From Methanosarcina sp. DH2 (GTDB lineage: Archaea > Halobacteriota > Methanosarcinia > Methanosarcinales > Methanosarcinaceae): a stretch of DNA of 45,523 bases. How positions within the stretch are numbered: position 1 is the stretch's first letter; the number at the start of each line of letters is the position of its first letter. Shown here in pieces: positions 26,267 to 35,578 of the stretch. The stretch spans positions 44,518 through 90,040 of the forward strand of contig NZ_WJBI01000003.1 in the NCBI RefSeq assembly GCF_020804225.1, read 5' to 3'. The translations under genes and the position numbers were made by a program. Under the pieces are notes generated by a model that saw only the letters and a list, made by a program, of their open reading frames with translations, did not search any database and was not told where the DNA came from.

Positions 26267-27787
26267 TCACCTGACAATTATTAACCTGTGTTTTCCAGTT
26301 ACATCCCCTTTTTTGAGTTGCAGAGGGACTTCGACTGCGGCTACGGTACAGTCAGAAGAAATCTCAGCATCCACAACAACCCCTTCTGTATTGAAGGTCC
26401 AGAGCAGCTTTGAATTCCCATTCCCGGATTTCTGGGAATCAAATGCATGGACTCCATGAGCCTGAGTATCGCCTGCGGACATATCTTTTCCGACTGGCAG
26501 GACAAAGAACCTCATATCCGGAGAGAAGAAAATCCCTGCACAGCGTCCTCCCAGGTTATAGATCCAGGAAATTTCTCCTGTGTCTACATCGCATGATATG
26601 AGATAATTTTCAAGAGGGTGTGCCATCGGGACCTTATCTGGATAGTATGCGGGAAGTGTGGCTCCCGTAAGGTAGAGTACCTCATTTTCAGCAGCGATTT
26701 TTGCATTTTCGCCGTAAGTATATATGACACTTCCTTCAAGCCCCTCTGGAGCTGTCACGTTGGACTTCCATTTATCGGAGTACCACTCAGATTCGCCATC
26801 CCCTGGCTTTTTCATCTCTAAGTCATTAAAAAGGTATTTTCTCCCGTCTCCTGTATAGGCAGTTACCATGGACCCATCATCTGAAACATCAAGCCCGTGC
26901 CAGATGGCTGCAGAAACAAAATAAGGTCTGAGAGGAGGAATTTCATATTTCCAACGGAGATTTCCACCATCATTTACAGAGTAAACGACTGCATTTACTT
27001 CAAGGGAATTTGTCCAGTCCCCTGTTGAAAAAACTACATTTTTTCCGTCCTTGCTTGAATCAATCCAGTTCACACTCCGGGCGTAATTTTCTGCCGTCGG
27101 GAGTTTCCAGGAAAGGTTGCCATCGGGGCTGAATCTATACACCCTGGAAGCCAGCTCATATCCGGAATCTTTCCAGTACCTGCCTGCTGCAATGTACACA
27201 GCATTATCAGCAGTCGTTATTCTGTATATGCAGGGTTGATTTCTGGGGTTCGTGCCGGTTCCCAGGTCATCTGCAGTCCTATAACTGCAGATCTCTTCTC
27301 CTGTGCTGGCGTTCATGAAATGTATATAGCCGTCAATACTTCTCTCTCCAGCAAGCAGGTATTTTCCGTCTTCCGAGAATGTGAGGTCTGAAATGTTTCC
27401 CTTGAGGGCTTTTTCCCAGAGCACATTTTTGCCTGCTACGTCGATAACTGTAAGGTTCGAGCCTGTTCCGACAGCCACATATCTTCCATCCTGCGCATAA
27501 CTTACGCAGTCCTGAACGCTTGATCGCCCTTCACTTATGTTTTCCGGGGCTACATATCCAAGCTCGTACTCCCAATAAATATAGGGTGAAGACTTTTCAT
27601 AAGATGCCGTGTTTCCTTGATTCAACCCACTGCTCGGACTCTCTTCTCCGTTTTCATTCTCTTCATCCGAAGAGATACTGTCGGAAGATTCGCTATCATG
27701 GGACATTACTCCGGAAGACACACATCCCGAACATACTAAGAAAATAAGTGTAACTATGAGTATCAGTGTAACACTGCTCTTTTTCAT
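26267..27787 (-). CDS. PQQ-like beta-propeller lipoprotein 2
   Basis: A 506-residue exported protein with lipobox (IFLVCSGCV, Cys about 22), an acidic Ser-rich spacer (about 28-60) and a propeller of seven or eight blades (about 75-505), for example SYAQDGRYVAVGTGSNLTVI and FSEDGKYLLAGERSIDGYI. It is a paralogue of the next gene and lacks that protein's extra N-terminal beta domain. GAGGAG lies about 8 nt before the ATG. It lies 45 bp after the 195-residue protein gene. Confidence 0.82.
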   Translation of the reverse strand: MKKSSVTLILIVTLIFLVCSGCVSSGVMSHDSESSDSISSDEENENGEESPSSGLNQGNTASYEKSSPYIYWEYELGYVAPENISEGRSSVQDCVSYAQDGRYVAVGTGSNLTVIDVAGKNVLWEKALKGNISDLTFSEDGKYLLAGERSIDGYIHFMNASTGEEICSYRTADDLGTGTNPRNQPCIYRITTADNAVYIAAGRYWKDSGYELASRVYRFSPDGNLSWKLPTAENYARSVNWIDSSKDGKNVVFSTGDWTNSLEVNAVVYSVNDGGNLRWKYEIPPLRPYFVSAAIWHGLDVSDDGSMVTAYTGDGRKYLFNDLEMKKPGDGESEWYSDKWKSNVTAPEGLEGSVIYTYGENAKIAAENEVLYLTGATLPAYYPDKVPMAHPLENYLISCDVDTGEISWIYNLGGRCAGIFFSPDMRFFVLPVGKDMSAGDTQAHGVHAFDSQKSGNGNSKLLWTFNTEGVVVDAEISSDCTVAAVEVPLQLKKGDVTGKHRLIIVR

Positions 27788-27832
27788 TTTCTGGCTCCTC
27801 TGGTTTTCAGGCTTTTTTGATTTATTTTATGA

Positions 27833-28420
27833 TTAGCCGTATATTTTCAGGTCTGATATTCTCAAAATGTTCATGTGCTCGGTGCTGCTGTCCCCCAAAC
27901 CTGTACTCACTTTCACAATCCTTACATTTTCAGCAGGACCACAATATCTGGTATAATCCGAAACGAGATCTCTTTCAACCTGACTCATCGGGATTCCGGA
28001 GATCACAATAGAAGGAGAAAAACGCCGTCTATTTTCCCTGTCCCGGTAAAACTCGCCTTCAGACTGCGGGTTCCTGCTGCCGGCTGCAACATAGTAAATG
28101 GATTTATGATCACTGAATGTGACCTTTAACCAGAGGCTGAAATTATCCGTATCCTGCCCATCCCACTTCCAAGAAATTTTTCCAGGGGACAGGCTTACGT
28201 TTTTATTCCATACTCCTTCCTCGGTCTGTGCAGAGTTTTTAGTGTCCAGATACAGTGTGCCATCTTCACATCTGAGGAAATCTCCTTCAATCTCTGAGTT
28301 ATCCTCAAAATTTTCCTCATAAACTATCTTTTCAGCAGACGTCGTTTGAAAATACAATATTGCCAGAACTGCAAGAAGCAGGAATATAATTCCCAGTACA
28401 GTACTTTTTCCTGGCGACAT
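27833..28420 (-). CDS. Membrane-anchored beta-rich protein, unknown
   Basis: A 195-residue protein with one N-terminal hydrophobic segment (about 7-25; no lipobox) and a beta-sandwich-like outside domain (motifs ISWKWDGQDTDNFSLWLKVT and YYVAAGSRNPQ). The shape recalls carbohydrate-binding or LamG-like folds, but I do not recognise a family. First gene of the minus-strand chelatase/ECF run. The ATG has no ribosome site, and a TATA-like AAATATTTATT lies about 32 nt upstream, so the mRNA may be leaderless. Confidence 0.7.
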   Translation of the reverse strand: MSPGKSTVLGIIFLLLAVLAILYFQTTSAEKIVYEENFEDNSEIEGDFLRCEDGTLYLDTKNSAQTEEGVWNKNVSLSPGKISWKWDGQDTDNFSLWLKVTFSDHKSIYYVAAGSRNPQSEGEFYRDRENRRRFSPSIVISGIPMSQVERDLVSDYTRYCGPAENVRIVKVSTGLGDSSTEHMNILRISDLKIYG

Positions 28421-28772
28421 GAAAAATATTCATTATCTTAGAGTTAATAAATATTTCGAAATAATCTTAAATTTTACAAATATAGTTATATTTTTTTTAA
28501 AAATATGGTTACTTATTAGAACTAATTTTAAGAATTATATTTGCAAAAGATAAACTTCAAGTTCTCTCAAAAATAAACATATACTACTTTTCTGGTTTGC
28601 TTTTCTCTAGCTTTCAAAGTCAATGGACTATGTGCCATGTAGATCTCTCAAAAGGAACAGAGATATAAACTCCGAAATTGATCTCATTTGGATCTTTTTT
28701 CTCAAAATTTATTTCATTTAGAGTATCTCAAAAACGAAAAGGTTATTTAGTAATACTAGTGTTGCCATTATT
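28421..28772. other. Divergent promoter region of the chelatase island
   Basis: A 352-bp AT-rich region between the two divergent arms of the island. Minus-strand TATA-like sequence is near 28447-28457; a weak plus-strand one (TATTTAGT) is near 28744. No palindrome stands out. Both first genes lack ribosome sites. Shared regulation is likely but not shown. Confidence 0.45.
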
Positions 28773-30530
28773 ATGGACATTATCGATGATAAACATACTA
28801 TTTTACAAATTAAGCACGTAGTTTTTTTCATATTAATGGTTTTATTTATTACCATTCCTGTTGAAGGTGCTATTGAGCAAAGGGGGCAGCTCATTAGTAT
28901 TGCAGGAGGGGATCATCACATTCTCAATGCAGAAAACTGCCCGGGATTTTATTATTCAACCACTTCCGGGACATACTATGAGTCGCTGGAGCTTTCTTTT
29001 TCAGAGGACGGGTTTATTGATGCGGGAGATGCAATTTATACTTCAAAAATCAGCTCCGGTTCAACTGCTTTTTTTGGGAAGAAATATAAGGTCCTTGAGG
29101 ATGGGTTGCTCAGCGAAAGCCTGGTGAGTTCCGGAAGCCGTGATCTTCAAAAGGGGAATGACTTTGATCTCGGAAACGGCTGTAAACTGGTGCTTCAGGG
29201 GATAAACGGGAACTACGCTCTGCTCGAATTTCAAAAAAATTCCGTCCCTATTACTACGAAATCCGTTGAAGAAGGCTCAAAATTTAACTTCACGACAAAG
29301 GTCGACGGCACAGAATATGTGATCATGGAAGGAACTTTGGAAAAGGTTCTTGACAGCAAGGATCCCATCGTGCGCCTTAAAAGCGTAAACCAGTATTCAG
29401 ATACACCTCTTAAGATCGAAAAAGGAGATGAATACGGCAAGTTCGAAGTCACTGCAGTCACAAACAAAACTATCGAGTTGAAAAACAGCGCGCCTATAAG
29501 AATGCAGCTAGGAGATTATGTCACCATCCTTGACGACCTTATTGATTTAAGAGTTGCTGATAATGTGTATCGGGCATGTTCTTACAACATGACTCAGGAT
29601 ACTATCAAATCGTATAAGATCAGGGGCACATCCTTAGCTGTAAACCGTTCTGATTCCTCTCCGGACTCCTGCACCTGGACAGCCGATTCTTTTGGCATGC
29701 TTTTTTACGACCCCGAGTACGATCTGAGTACAGAAAGCCTTGAACTTTCCCTTGATGCCGGAAGCGACTGGATTCCGGAAGGGGGCCTGGTTTATGAGTC
29801 CTTGCCTGTTAAGGTCGCATATAAAAACCCGGAGATGGGGGATTACGGGGAAGACTGGTTCAATAAGGGATACTCAGTACTTGGCTGGAACGGTGAAAAA
29901 TACGCATATCTCGGAACTGACAGGGGCATTGTAAATATCCTTCTGGATGAGGATGAGAAAATCCTCCATCCCGATGAGGAATATGACCTGAAAGAAGGGC
30001 ATACCCTGAAAGTCACTGATCTGGATTCGGATAAAGCCTGCCTGACTGTTTTAAGGAACAACCTTCCTGTTTATTCGAGCATAATCTCTCCCGGCAAATC
30101 GGCAGACCTGGGCACCCACACCTTTCTCTACACAAAGGAATTAAATGGGGTTGAAGTACCCCTCTTTTCGGTATATGTTGACAGCGTCATGCAGGGGAAT
30201 GAACTTTCGGCTGTTAACCTTAAACACCTTTTGCATCTCTCTGACAGCCCATTGGAACTGAATCATGGGAAGGATTTTGGGGAACTTGCTGTTGTTGAGA
30301 CGTATCCGAAACTGAGACTGGAAAATAAGCATGTTGTCTGGTCTGGTTCGGATATCAATGTGACGGAAGAAATCTGGATTGGCCGGTTTGAAAAGAAGGC
30401 ATCAGGGAATTTGTATGTTACCTTTTACCCTTATATGAACAGGGTGGAAAGTGTGGACTCCATTCTCCCTTCCACAACTCCAGTGTCCATACCTGCAATG
30501 AGTGTTGAAGAATACCTGATCGGAATCTGA
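28773..30530 (+). CDS. S-layer duplication-domain protein without C-terminal anchor
   Basis: A 585-residue protein with a signal segment (about 15-33, cleavage near VEGA) and two tandem copies of the Methanosarcina S-layer duplication domain (about 40-270 and 275-560). Each copy has the SLELSF...DAGDAIY-type and KYKVLEDG or GYSVLGW segments. Major S-layer proteins of this family end in a spacer and a membrane helix; this one stops at VEEYLIGI with neither, so it must be released or held by partners. It is 23 bp before the ChlI-ChlD gene, an unexpected pairing, and divergent from the CobN operon. It is more likely an accessory surface protein of that system than bulk S-layer. Confidence 0.8.
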   Translation: MDIIDDKHTILQIKHVVFFILMVLFITIPVEGAIEQRGQLISIAGGDHHILNAENCPGFYYSTTSGTYYESLELSFSEDGFIDAGDAIYTSKISSGSTAFFGKKYKVLEDGLLSESLVSSGSRDLQKGNDFDLGNGCKLVLQGINGNYALLEFQKNSVPITTKSVEEGSKFNFTTKVDGTEYVIMEGTLEKVLDSKDPIVRLKSVNQYSDTPLKIEKGDEYGKFEVTAVTNKTIELKNSAPIRMQLGDYVTILDDLIDLRVADNVYRACSYNMTQDTIKSYKIRGTSLAVNRSDSSPDSCTWTADSFGMLFYDPEYDLSTESLELSLDAGSDWIPEGGLVYESLPVKVAYKNPEMGDYGEDWFNKGYSVLGWNGEKYAYLGTDRGIVNILLDEDEKILHPDEEYDLKEGHTLKVTDLDSDKACLTVLRNNLPVYSSIISPGKSADLGTHTFLYTKELNGVEVPLFSVYVDSVMQGNELSAVNLKHLLHLSDSPLELNHGKDFGELAVVETYPKLRLENKHVVWSGSDINVTEEIWIGRFEKKASGNLYVTFYPYMNRVESVDSILPSTTPVSIPAMSVEEYLIGI

Positions 30531-30553
30531 AAATAAATCCTTGAGGCAAAACC

Positions 30554-32608
30554 ATGAAGAACCACAATATTACTACCTACCCTTTTTCCGCTATAGTCGG
30601 GCAGGAAAAAATGAAAAAAGCCCTGGTCTTGAATCTCATCAACCCGAAAATCGGAGGAGTCCTTATCAGGGGTGAAAAAGGTACTGCCAAATCAACTGCA
30701 GTCCGGGCTCTTGCCAATCTCCTGCCTGAAATCGAGGTTGTTGAAGGTTGCAAGTTCAAATGCAGCCCTGATAATGAAAGTGGACTGTGTGAGGAGTGCC
30801 TTGAAAAACTAAAGACCGGAAACCTGAGAGTTTCCCCGGTAAAAATGAAAGTTGTGGACTTGCCCGTAAGCGCCACTGAAGATCGGGTTGTCGGGACTCT
30901 TGATATCGAACATGCCATTAAGAAAGGGGAAAAACGTTTTGAGCCCGGGGTGCTCGCAATGGCTCACAGGGGCATTCTGTATGTGGACGAGATAAACCTT
31001 CTCGATGACCATATTGTAGACGTACTCCTGGATTCTGCGGCAATGGGGATAAACACTATCGAAAGAGAAGGGATCTCTTATTCTCATTCTGCGACTTTTG
31101 TGCTCGTAGGCACCATGAATCCGGAAGAAGGAGAACTGCGGCCTCAGTTACTGGACCGTTTCGGTTTATGCGTGGATATAAGAGGCATTAATGATGTGGC
31201 CAGAAGAGTAGATCTTATAAAATACAGGCTGAGTTATGAGGCAGACCCTGAAGCTTTTGAAGCAAACTGGCAGGATGCCGAAACCGAGCTTTGCGGGCAG
31301 ATTCTTAATGCGAAGCAGCTGCTTCCTAATGTCACAATTTCGGATGAGATGCTTGAGTTAATCAGCCAGATCTGTGTTGACATGGGGGTTGATGGGCACA
31401 GGGCAGATATCACCATGATGAAAGCCTCAATCACCCTTGCAGCTTTTAACGGAAGGACTGATGTCCTTGAAGAGGACGTAAAAGAAGCTGCAGAACTGGT
31501 ACTCTCTCACCGTATGCGCAGGAAGCCTTTTGATTCCCATTCCGACAAACAGGATAAACTGGATGAAAGTATTGAAAAGCACAGAGAAAAACAGAAAGAA
31601 AAAGAGAAAAATAAACACGAGCAGCAGAAGCAGGAATATAATGAAAATCCTGAAAAACCACACGAACATCCCGAAGAGCAGCAGCCGGACAACACACAGA
31701 ACCAGATTGAAGGACAGCCGGACGCCTCTTCTGAAACTATTTTTTCGATGGGGGAAAATTATCAGATAAAACAACTGGTTCCTGAATTTCGCAGGGCTAA
31801 TCGAAACGGGTCAGGCAGGCGCAGCAAGACCCTGACTCGATCTAAAAAAGGCAGATATATAAAAAGTTCAATTCCTCATGAAAAAACCACAGACCTTGCT
31901 TTTGATGCCACCCTGAGGGCTGCTGCTCCCTTCCAGCTTACGCGGGAAAAGAATAGCAATTCCGTAGCAATTCATGAATCCGATTTCAGGGAAAAAATCC
32001 GGGGGAAAAAGATCGGTAATCTTGTACTCTTTGTGGTTGATGCCAGCGGTTCTATGGGAGCCCGGCAGCGCATGGTTGCTTCCAAAGGTGCGGTCCTTTC
32101 AATGCTTATGGACGCCTATCAGAAACGTGACAAAGTGGGGCTTATCGCTTTTAAAGGGGATAGTGCGGAACTGCTGCTGCCTCCAACATCCAGTATAGAA
32201 CTGGCTCAAAAGTATTTGCAGGAAATGCCTACGGGTGGAAAGACGCCTCTTTCCCGAGGACTTGTCAAAGGGTATGAGGTCATAAAAACTGAACTCCAGC
32301 GTGATCCTGACACCTGTCCTTTTATGGTTCTGATCTCTGACGGCAGGGCCAATGTCAGTATGAATGGAGAATCTCCTCTTCAGGAAACGAAAACAGTAGC
32401 TTCCCGGTTAAGAGAGGAAGGCATACAATCTGCCGTAATTGACACCGAAAACAGCATGATAAAATTCGGGCTTGCACAGCAGATTTCTACAGCACTTGGG
32501 GCCACATACCTGACCCTTGAAAGTTTAAAAGCAGATTCTATAGTCAGTGCCGTTCGAGCTTCGGCCCCGTTTGAGGTCCGGCCACCTTCAGGCGGTTTTT
32601 CAGTTTGA
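30554..32608 (+). CDS. ChlI-ChlD fusion (AAA+ and VWA chelatase motor)
   Basis: A 684-residue protein. Residues about 8-320 are a ChlI/CobS-type AAA+ ATPase with Walker [10 protein letters not shown] (about 38-46), a Cys-rich insert ([17 protein letters not shown]) that could bind a metal, and Walker [14 protein letters not shown] charged Lys/Glu/Gln linker (about 335-400) leads to a VWA domain (about 490-680) with the MIDAS motif DASGSMG. This is the layout of Mg-chelatase subunit D/cobaltochelatase CobT-like proteins, which pair with CobN/ChlH. The ATG follows TTGAGG. The CobN partner is encoded about 6 kb away in the divergent operon. Confidence 0.92.
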   Translation: MKNHNITTYPFSAIVGQEKMKKALVLNLINPKIGGVLIRGEKGTAKSTAVRALANLLPEIEVVEGCKFKCSPDNESGLCEECLEKLKTGNLRVSPVKMKVVDLPVSATEDRVVGTLDIEHAIKKGEKRFEPGVLAMAHRGILYVDEINLLDDHIVDVLLDSAAMGINTIEREGISYSHSATFVLVGTMNPEEGELRPQLLDRFGLCVDIRGINDVARRVDLIKYRLSYEADPEAFEANWQDAETELCGQILNAKQLLPNVTISDEMLELISQICVDMGVDGHRADITMMKASITLAAFNGRTDVLEEDVKEAAELVLSHRMRRKPFDSHSDKQDKLDESIEKHREKQKEKEKNKHEQQKQEYNENPEKPHEHPEEQQPDNTQNQIEGQPDASSETIFSMGENYQIKQLVPEFRRANRNGSGRRSKTLTRSKKGRYIKSSIPHEKTTDLAFDATLRAAAPFQLTREKNSNSVAIHESDFREKIRGKKIGNLVLFVVDASGSMGARQRMVASKGAVLSMLMDAYQKRDKVGLIAFKGDSAELLLPPTSSIELAQKYLQEMPTGGKTPLSRGLVKGYEVIKTELQRDPDTCPFMVLISDGRANVSMNGESPLQETKTVASRLREEGIQSAVIDTENSMIKFGLAQQISTALGATYLTLESLKADSIVSAVRASAPFEVRPPSGGFSV

Positions 32609-32687
32609 GTTCTTTTGTATCACCTATTTTTAGTATCTGGCATACTTTTTTCAAAACAGGGTTTTATTTCTCAAAAATACAACAAAA

Positions 32688-32695
32688 GCTATATG
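32688..32695 (+). promoter_or_regulatory. Candidate TATA box of the DNA polymerase gene
   Basis: GCTATATG is centred about 28 nt before the ATG at 32720, and no ribosome site is seen, which fits a leaderless mRNA. Confidence 0.5.
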
Positions 32696-32719
32696 TCTAT
32701 CTAAAGCCGTAAACCATCT

Positions 32720-35578
32720 ATGGATTTTCAGATCTTGGATGCTGATTACGAAATCGTTGACAGCAGTCCTGTCATCCGCCTCTTTGGCAGGGGAGCGGAC
32801 GGTAAAAGTGTATGCTGCTTTGTCCCGAATTTTGAGCCTTACTTTTATCTCAAGGCCTCCGGAGACCTGCACGTTGTAGCGAGGCTTATAAAAGACACTT
32901 TCGAGCAGGTCAAAAAGGTTGAGATTGTCGAAAAGTTCGAGCCTGTGGGATACCAGAAAACAAAGAAAGAAATGCTCAGGATCACAACCAGCCTGCCAAG
33001 GGATGTACCTGAGATCAGGGATGAGATTCTGAAGATCCGGGATGTTTTGAGGGCAGAAGGCGACTGGCAGGTTTATGAAAGTGACATTCTTTTCAGAAAT
33101 CGTTTTTTAATTGACAGGGATCTCGGAGGCATGGTCTGGGTTTCTGCAGAAGGACAGTCAGTTGACCCTTCCAGGTACTTAAGGGCAGGTTCTACAGGCA
33201 GCTCCCGCTGTGAAAACTTTGCATGTGATGCCTCATTCCTCGCTTCCGGGCTAAAAAGAGTTGAAAATCTGACTATTGCTCCTCTAAAGTATCTTTCTTT
33301 TGATATTGAGTGCCTACCCTTTGAGGGGGGGATGCCTTCTCCAGATGTCTCGCCCATAGTCATGATCAGTTTTTCTTTCGAGCCCGAATATAAAGGGCAT
33401 AAGACCCTTATTCTGCTGGCAAAACCTGCTGCCGATATGGACGGAGATGTCCTTCCCTGCAAAGACGAAACCGAGATGTTAAACCGCTTTTTCGAGATTT
33501 TTTGCGAATATGATCCTGACATTATTGCTGGGTACAACCACCAGGACTTCGATATTCCTTACATCACTGACAGAGTTAAAACCCTGACTGGAAAAGGGGA
33601 AATTATCAATCCGGTTGCTGGCAGGGATGGCAGCCAAATAGGTTATAGGAGGTTCGGTCTTCTTACCCGGACTGAATTGAAAGGAAGGGTGGTTGTGGAT
33701 GCCCTTCCTCTTGTAAGGAGAGCTTTCAGCCTGAAACAATATACCCTGCGAGCCGTTTCAAAAGAGCTTCTTAACCGTGAGAAACTTGATGTTCCTCCGC
33801 TGGAAATGGAAGAGCACTGGAATGACTCAGGGGAGAAATTCCGGAAATTCGTTGATTATGCACGCAGAGACTCCGAGCTTGCCCTTGAGCTTGTCCTTAA
33901 GCTGAGGCTTCTTGATAAATACATTGCCCTTGCCCAGGTAAGCGGGAGCCTGCTCCAGGAGATTGTTGATGGGGGCCAGACTTCCATGGTCGAGACTCTT
34001 CTCCTCAGGGAATTCGGGTTAAGGGACAGGGTTATTCTTCCTAAGCCAGGGGACGAACTTTCGGCAGAAAGGTTTGATATGAGTTCGGACCTGAAAGGCG
34101 GAGAGGTGCTGGAACCGAAAAAGGGCCTTCTGGAAAACGTTCTGATTCTTGACTACAAGTCTCTTTATCCGACCATTATGATGGCTCACAACCTGTGTTA
34201 TACAACTGTTGTGACTCGAAACCAAGACCGGCCCGAAGGAGAAACTATTAAACCTCCTTCGGGGGGAGAATTCGTGCCTCCTGAGGTCTATAGAGGGATT
34301 GTACCTTCCATTCTTGAAGACCTGCTTAACCAGAGAGGAGAGACAAAGAAGAGAATGAAGCGGGCTTCGGATGAAAACGAGTACCGAGTACTTGATGCCA
34401 CCCAGCTCGCTATAAAAATCCTGCTGAACAGTTTTTACGGCTATTCAGGGTATGCACGGGCAAGGCTCTACAGCCTACCACTTGCAAATGCCGTAACCAG
34501 TTTTGGGAGAAGCAATATCCTCAACACCCGGGACCTTATCAATAACGATATAGGAAAAATCGTTCTCAGGGACTCGGCAGCTTTACTTCTCGAAGAAGCA
34601 GGGGAACTCTCCTCTCAGGACAGAATAGTCGAAATTTCAGTTGCCTACGGTGATACGGACAGTGTTTTTGTGCAATGCAGGTCCGGAGGAAACCTTTCTC
34701 TTGAAGAGGTCAGCCTTGTGGGGAACCGACTCGCAGGAATTGTTTCGGCTTCTCTTCCCGACCCGATGGAGCTTGAGTTTGAGGCTATTGCGGAACGAGC
34801 ACTTCTCATTGCAAAGAAGCGTTATGCGCTCTGGCTTTTTGAGCCCAGAAACTCAGGCTGGGAAAGCAAAATCAAGGTCAAAGGTATGGAAACTGTTCGC
34901 AGGGACTGGTGCGAACTGACCTCGATCACCCTCAACAAGGTTCTTGAGCTTGTGCTTATAGAGGGTGATGTTGACCAGGCTGTAGAATATGTCCGTAAGG
35001 TGGTCAGTGATGTCCGAAATCTTGACCCCGGGAAAGATGCCGAGCTTATTGAAAAGCTTGTTCTGACTCGGACCCTCACCCGAAAAACGGACAGCTATAA
35101 AAATAAGCAGCCTCACCTGACAGTCGCGGAAAATCTGAAAAAAAGGACCGGGGTTATGCCTTCAATAGGGACAAGGATTCCTTTTGTCATCACTGCAGGA
35201 AAAGGCCTCTTTGTAGACCGCGCCGAAGACCCTGACTATGTCCGAGAACATAATGTGTCTATAGACGTCGATTATTATGTTAAGAAACAGATCCTGCCTC
35301 CTGTAGAACGTATTCTGGAAGTCTTCGGGGTCAAAATGTTATCTCTTGACTTTGATGCAAAACAGAAAGGTCTCTTTGACTTTGAAGTGAAGAACTCTGA
35401 AGTGAAGAACCCTGAAGTGAAGAACTCTGAAGTGAAGAACCCTGAAGTGAAGAACCCTGAAGTGAAAAAGCAGGAAAAAATATTCTCTCAAAGGGAGAAT
35501 GAAGGGATATTGCAGGAAGAGAAAACCCAGTGTCTGGAGAATGGGCGTGCAGAGCAGCGTTCCCTGTTCGACTTTTGA
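32720..35578 (+). CDS. polB: Family B replicative DNA polymerase
   Basis: A 952-residue archaeal PolB. The proofreading nuclease is present (ExoI SFDIECLP, ExoII GYNHQDFDIPY, ExoIII YARRDSELAL) and the polymerase motifs are complete: DYKSLYPTIM (A), NSFYGYSGYARARLYS (B) and YGDTDSVF (C). It copies DNA at the fork with the sliding clamp. The C terminus is unusual: a PCNA-box-like QKGLFDF (882-888), five EVKNS/P pentapeptides from a 15-bp repeat (889-913), a polar linker, then a second PCNA-box-like QRSLFDF as the last seven residues. The usual enzyme has one such box at the end. Neighbours are unrelated. Confidence 0.97.
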   Translation: MDFQILDADYEIVDSSPVIRLFGRGADGKSVCCFVPNFEPYFYLKASGDLHVVARLIKDTFEQVKKVEIVEKFEPVGYQKTKKEMLRITTSLPRDVPEIRDEILKIRDVLRAEGDWQVYESDILFRNRFLIDRDLGGMVWVSAEGQSVDPSRYLRAGSTGSSRCENFACDASFLASGLKRVENLTIAPLKYLSFDIECLPFEGGMPSPDVSPIVMISFSFEPEYKGHKTLILLAKPAADMDGDVLPCKDETEMLNRFFEIFCEYDPDIIAGYNHQDFDIPYITDRVKTLTGKGEIINPVAGRDGSQIGYRRFGLLTRTELKGRVVVDALPLVRRAFSLKQYTLRAVSKELLNREKLDVPPLEMEEHWNDSGEKFRKFVDYARRDSELALELVLKLRLLDKYIALAQVSGSLLQEIVDGGQTSMVETLLLREFGLRDRVILPKPGDELSAERFDMSSDLKGGEVLEPKKGLLENVLILDYKSLYPTIMMAHNLCYTTVVTRNQDRPEGETIKPPSGGEFVPPEVYRGIVPSILEDLLNQRGETKKRMKRASDENEYRVLDATQLAIKILLNSFYGYSGYARARLYSLPLANAVTSFGRSNILNTRDLINNDIGKIVLRDSAALLLEEAGELSSQDRIVEISVAYGDTDSVFVQCRSGGNLSLEEVSLVGNRLAGIVSASLPDPMELEFEAIAERALLIAKKRYALWLFEPRNSGWESKIKVKGMETVRRDWCELTSITLNKVLELVLIEGDVDQAVEYVRKVVSDVRNLDPGKDAELIEKLVLTRTLTRKTDSYKNKQPHLTVAENLKKRTGVMPSIGTRIPFVITAGKGLFVDRAEDPDYVREHNVSIDVDYYVKKQILPPVERILEVFGVKMLSLDFDAKQKGLFDFEVKNSEVKNPEVKNSEVKNPEVKNPEVKKQEKIFSQRENEGILQEEKTQCLENGRAEQRSLFDF
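35384..35473. repeat. 15-bp tandem repeat in polB, five full copies plus one partial
   Basis: Units alternate GAAGTGAAGAACTCT and GAAGTGAAGAACCCT from 35384 to 35458, then a diverged sixth. They encode EVKNS and EVKNP in frame. Near-identity at the DNA level implies recent expansion. Confidence 0.95.

Noticed and set aside
31427-31774. Minus-strand frame of 115 codons within the ChlI-ChlD gene
   Set aside because: Shadow of the Lys/Glu-rich linker; hydrophobic only because it is antisense to charged codons.
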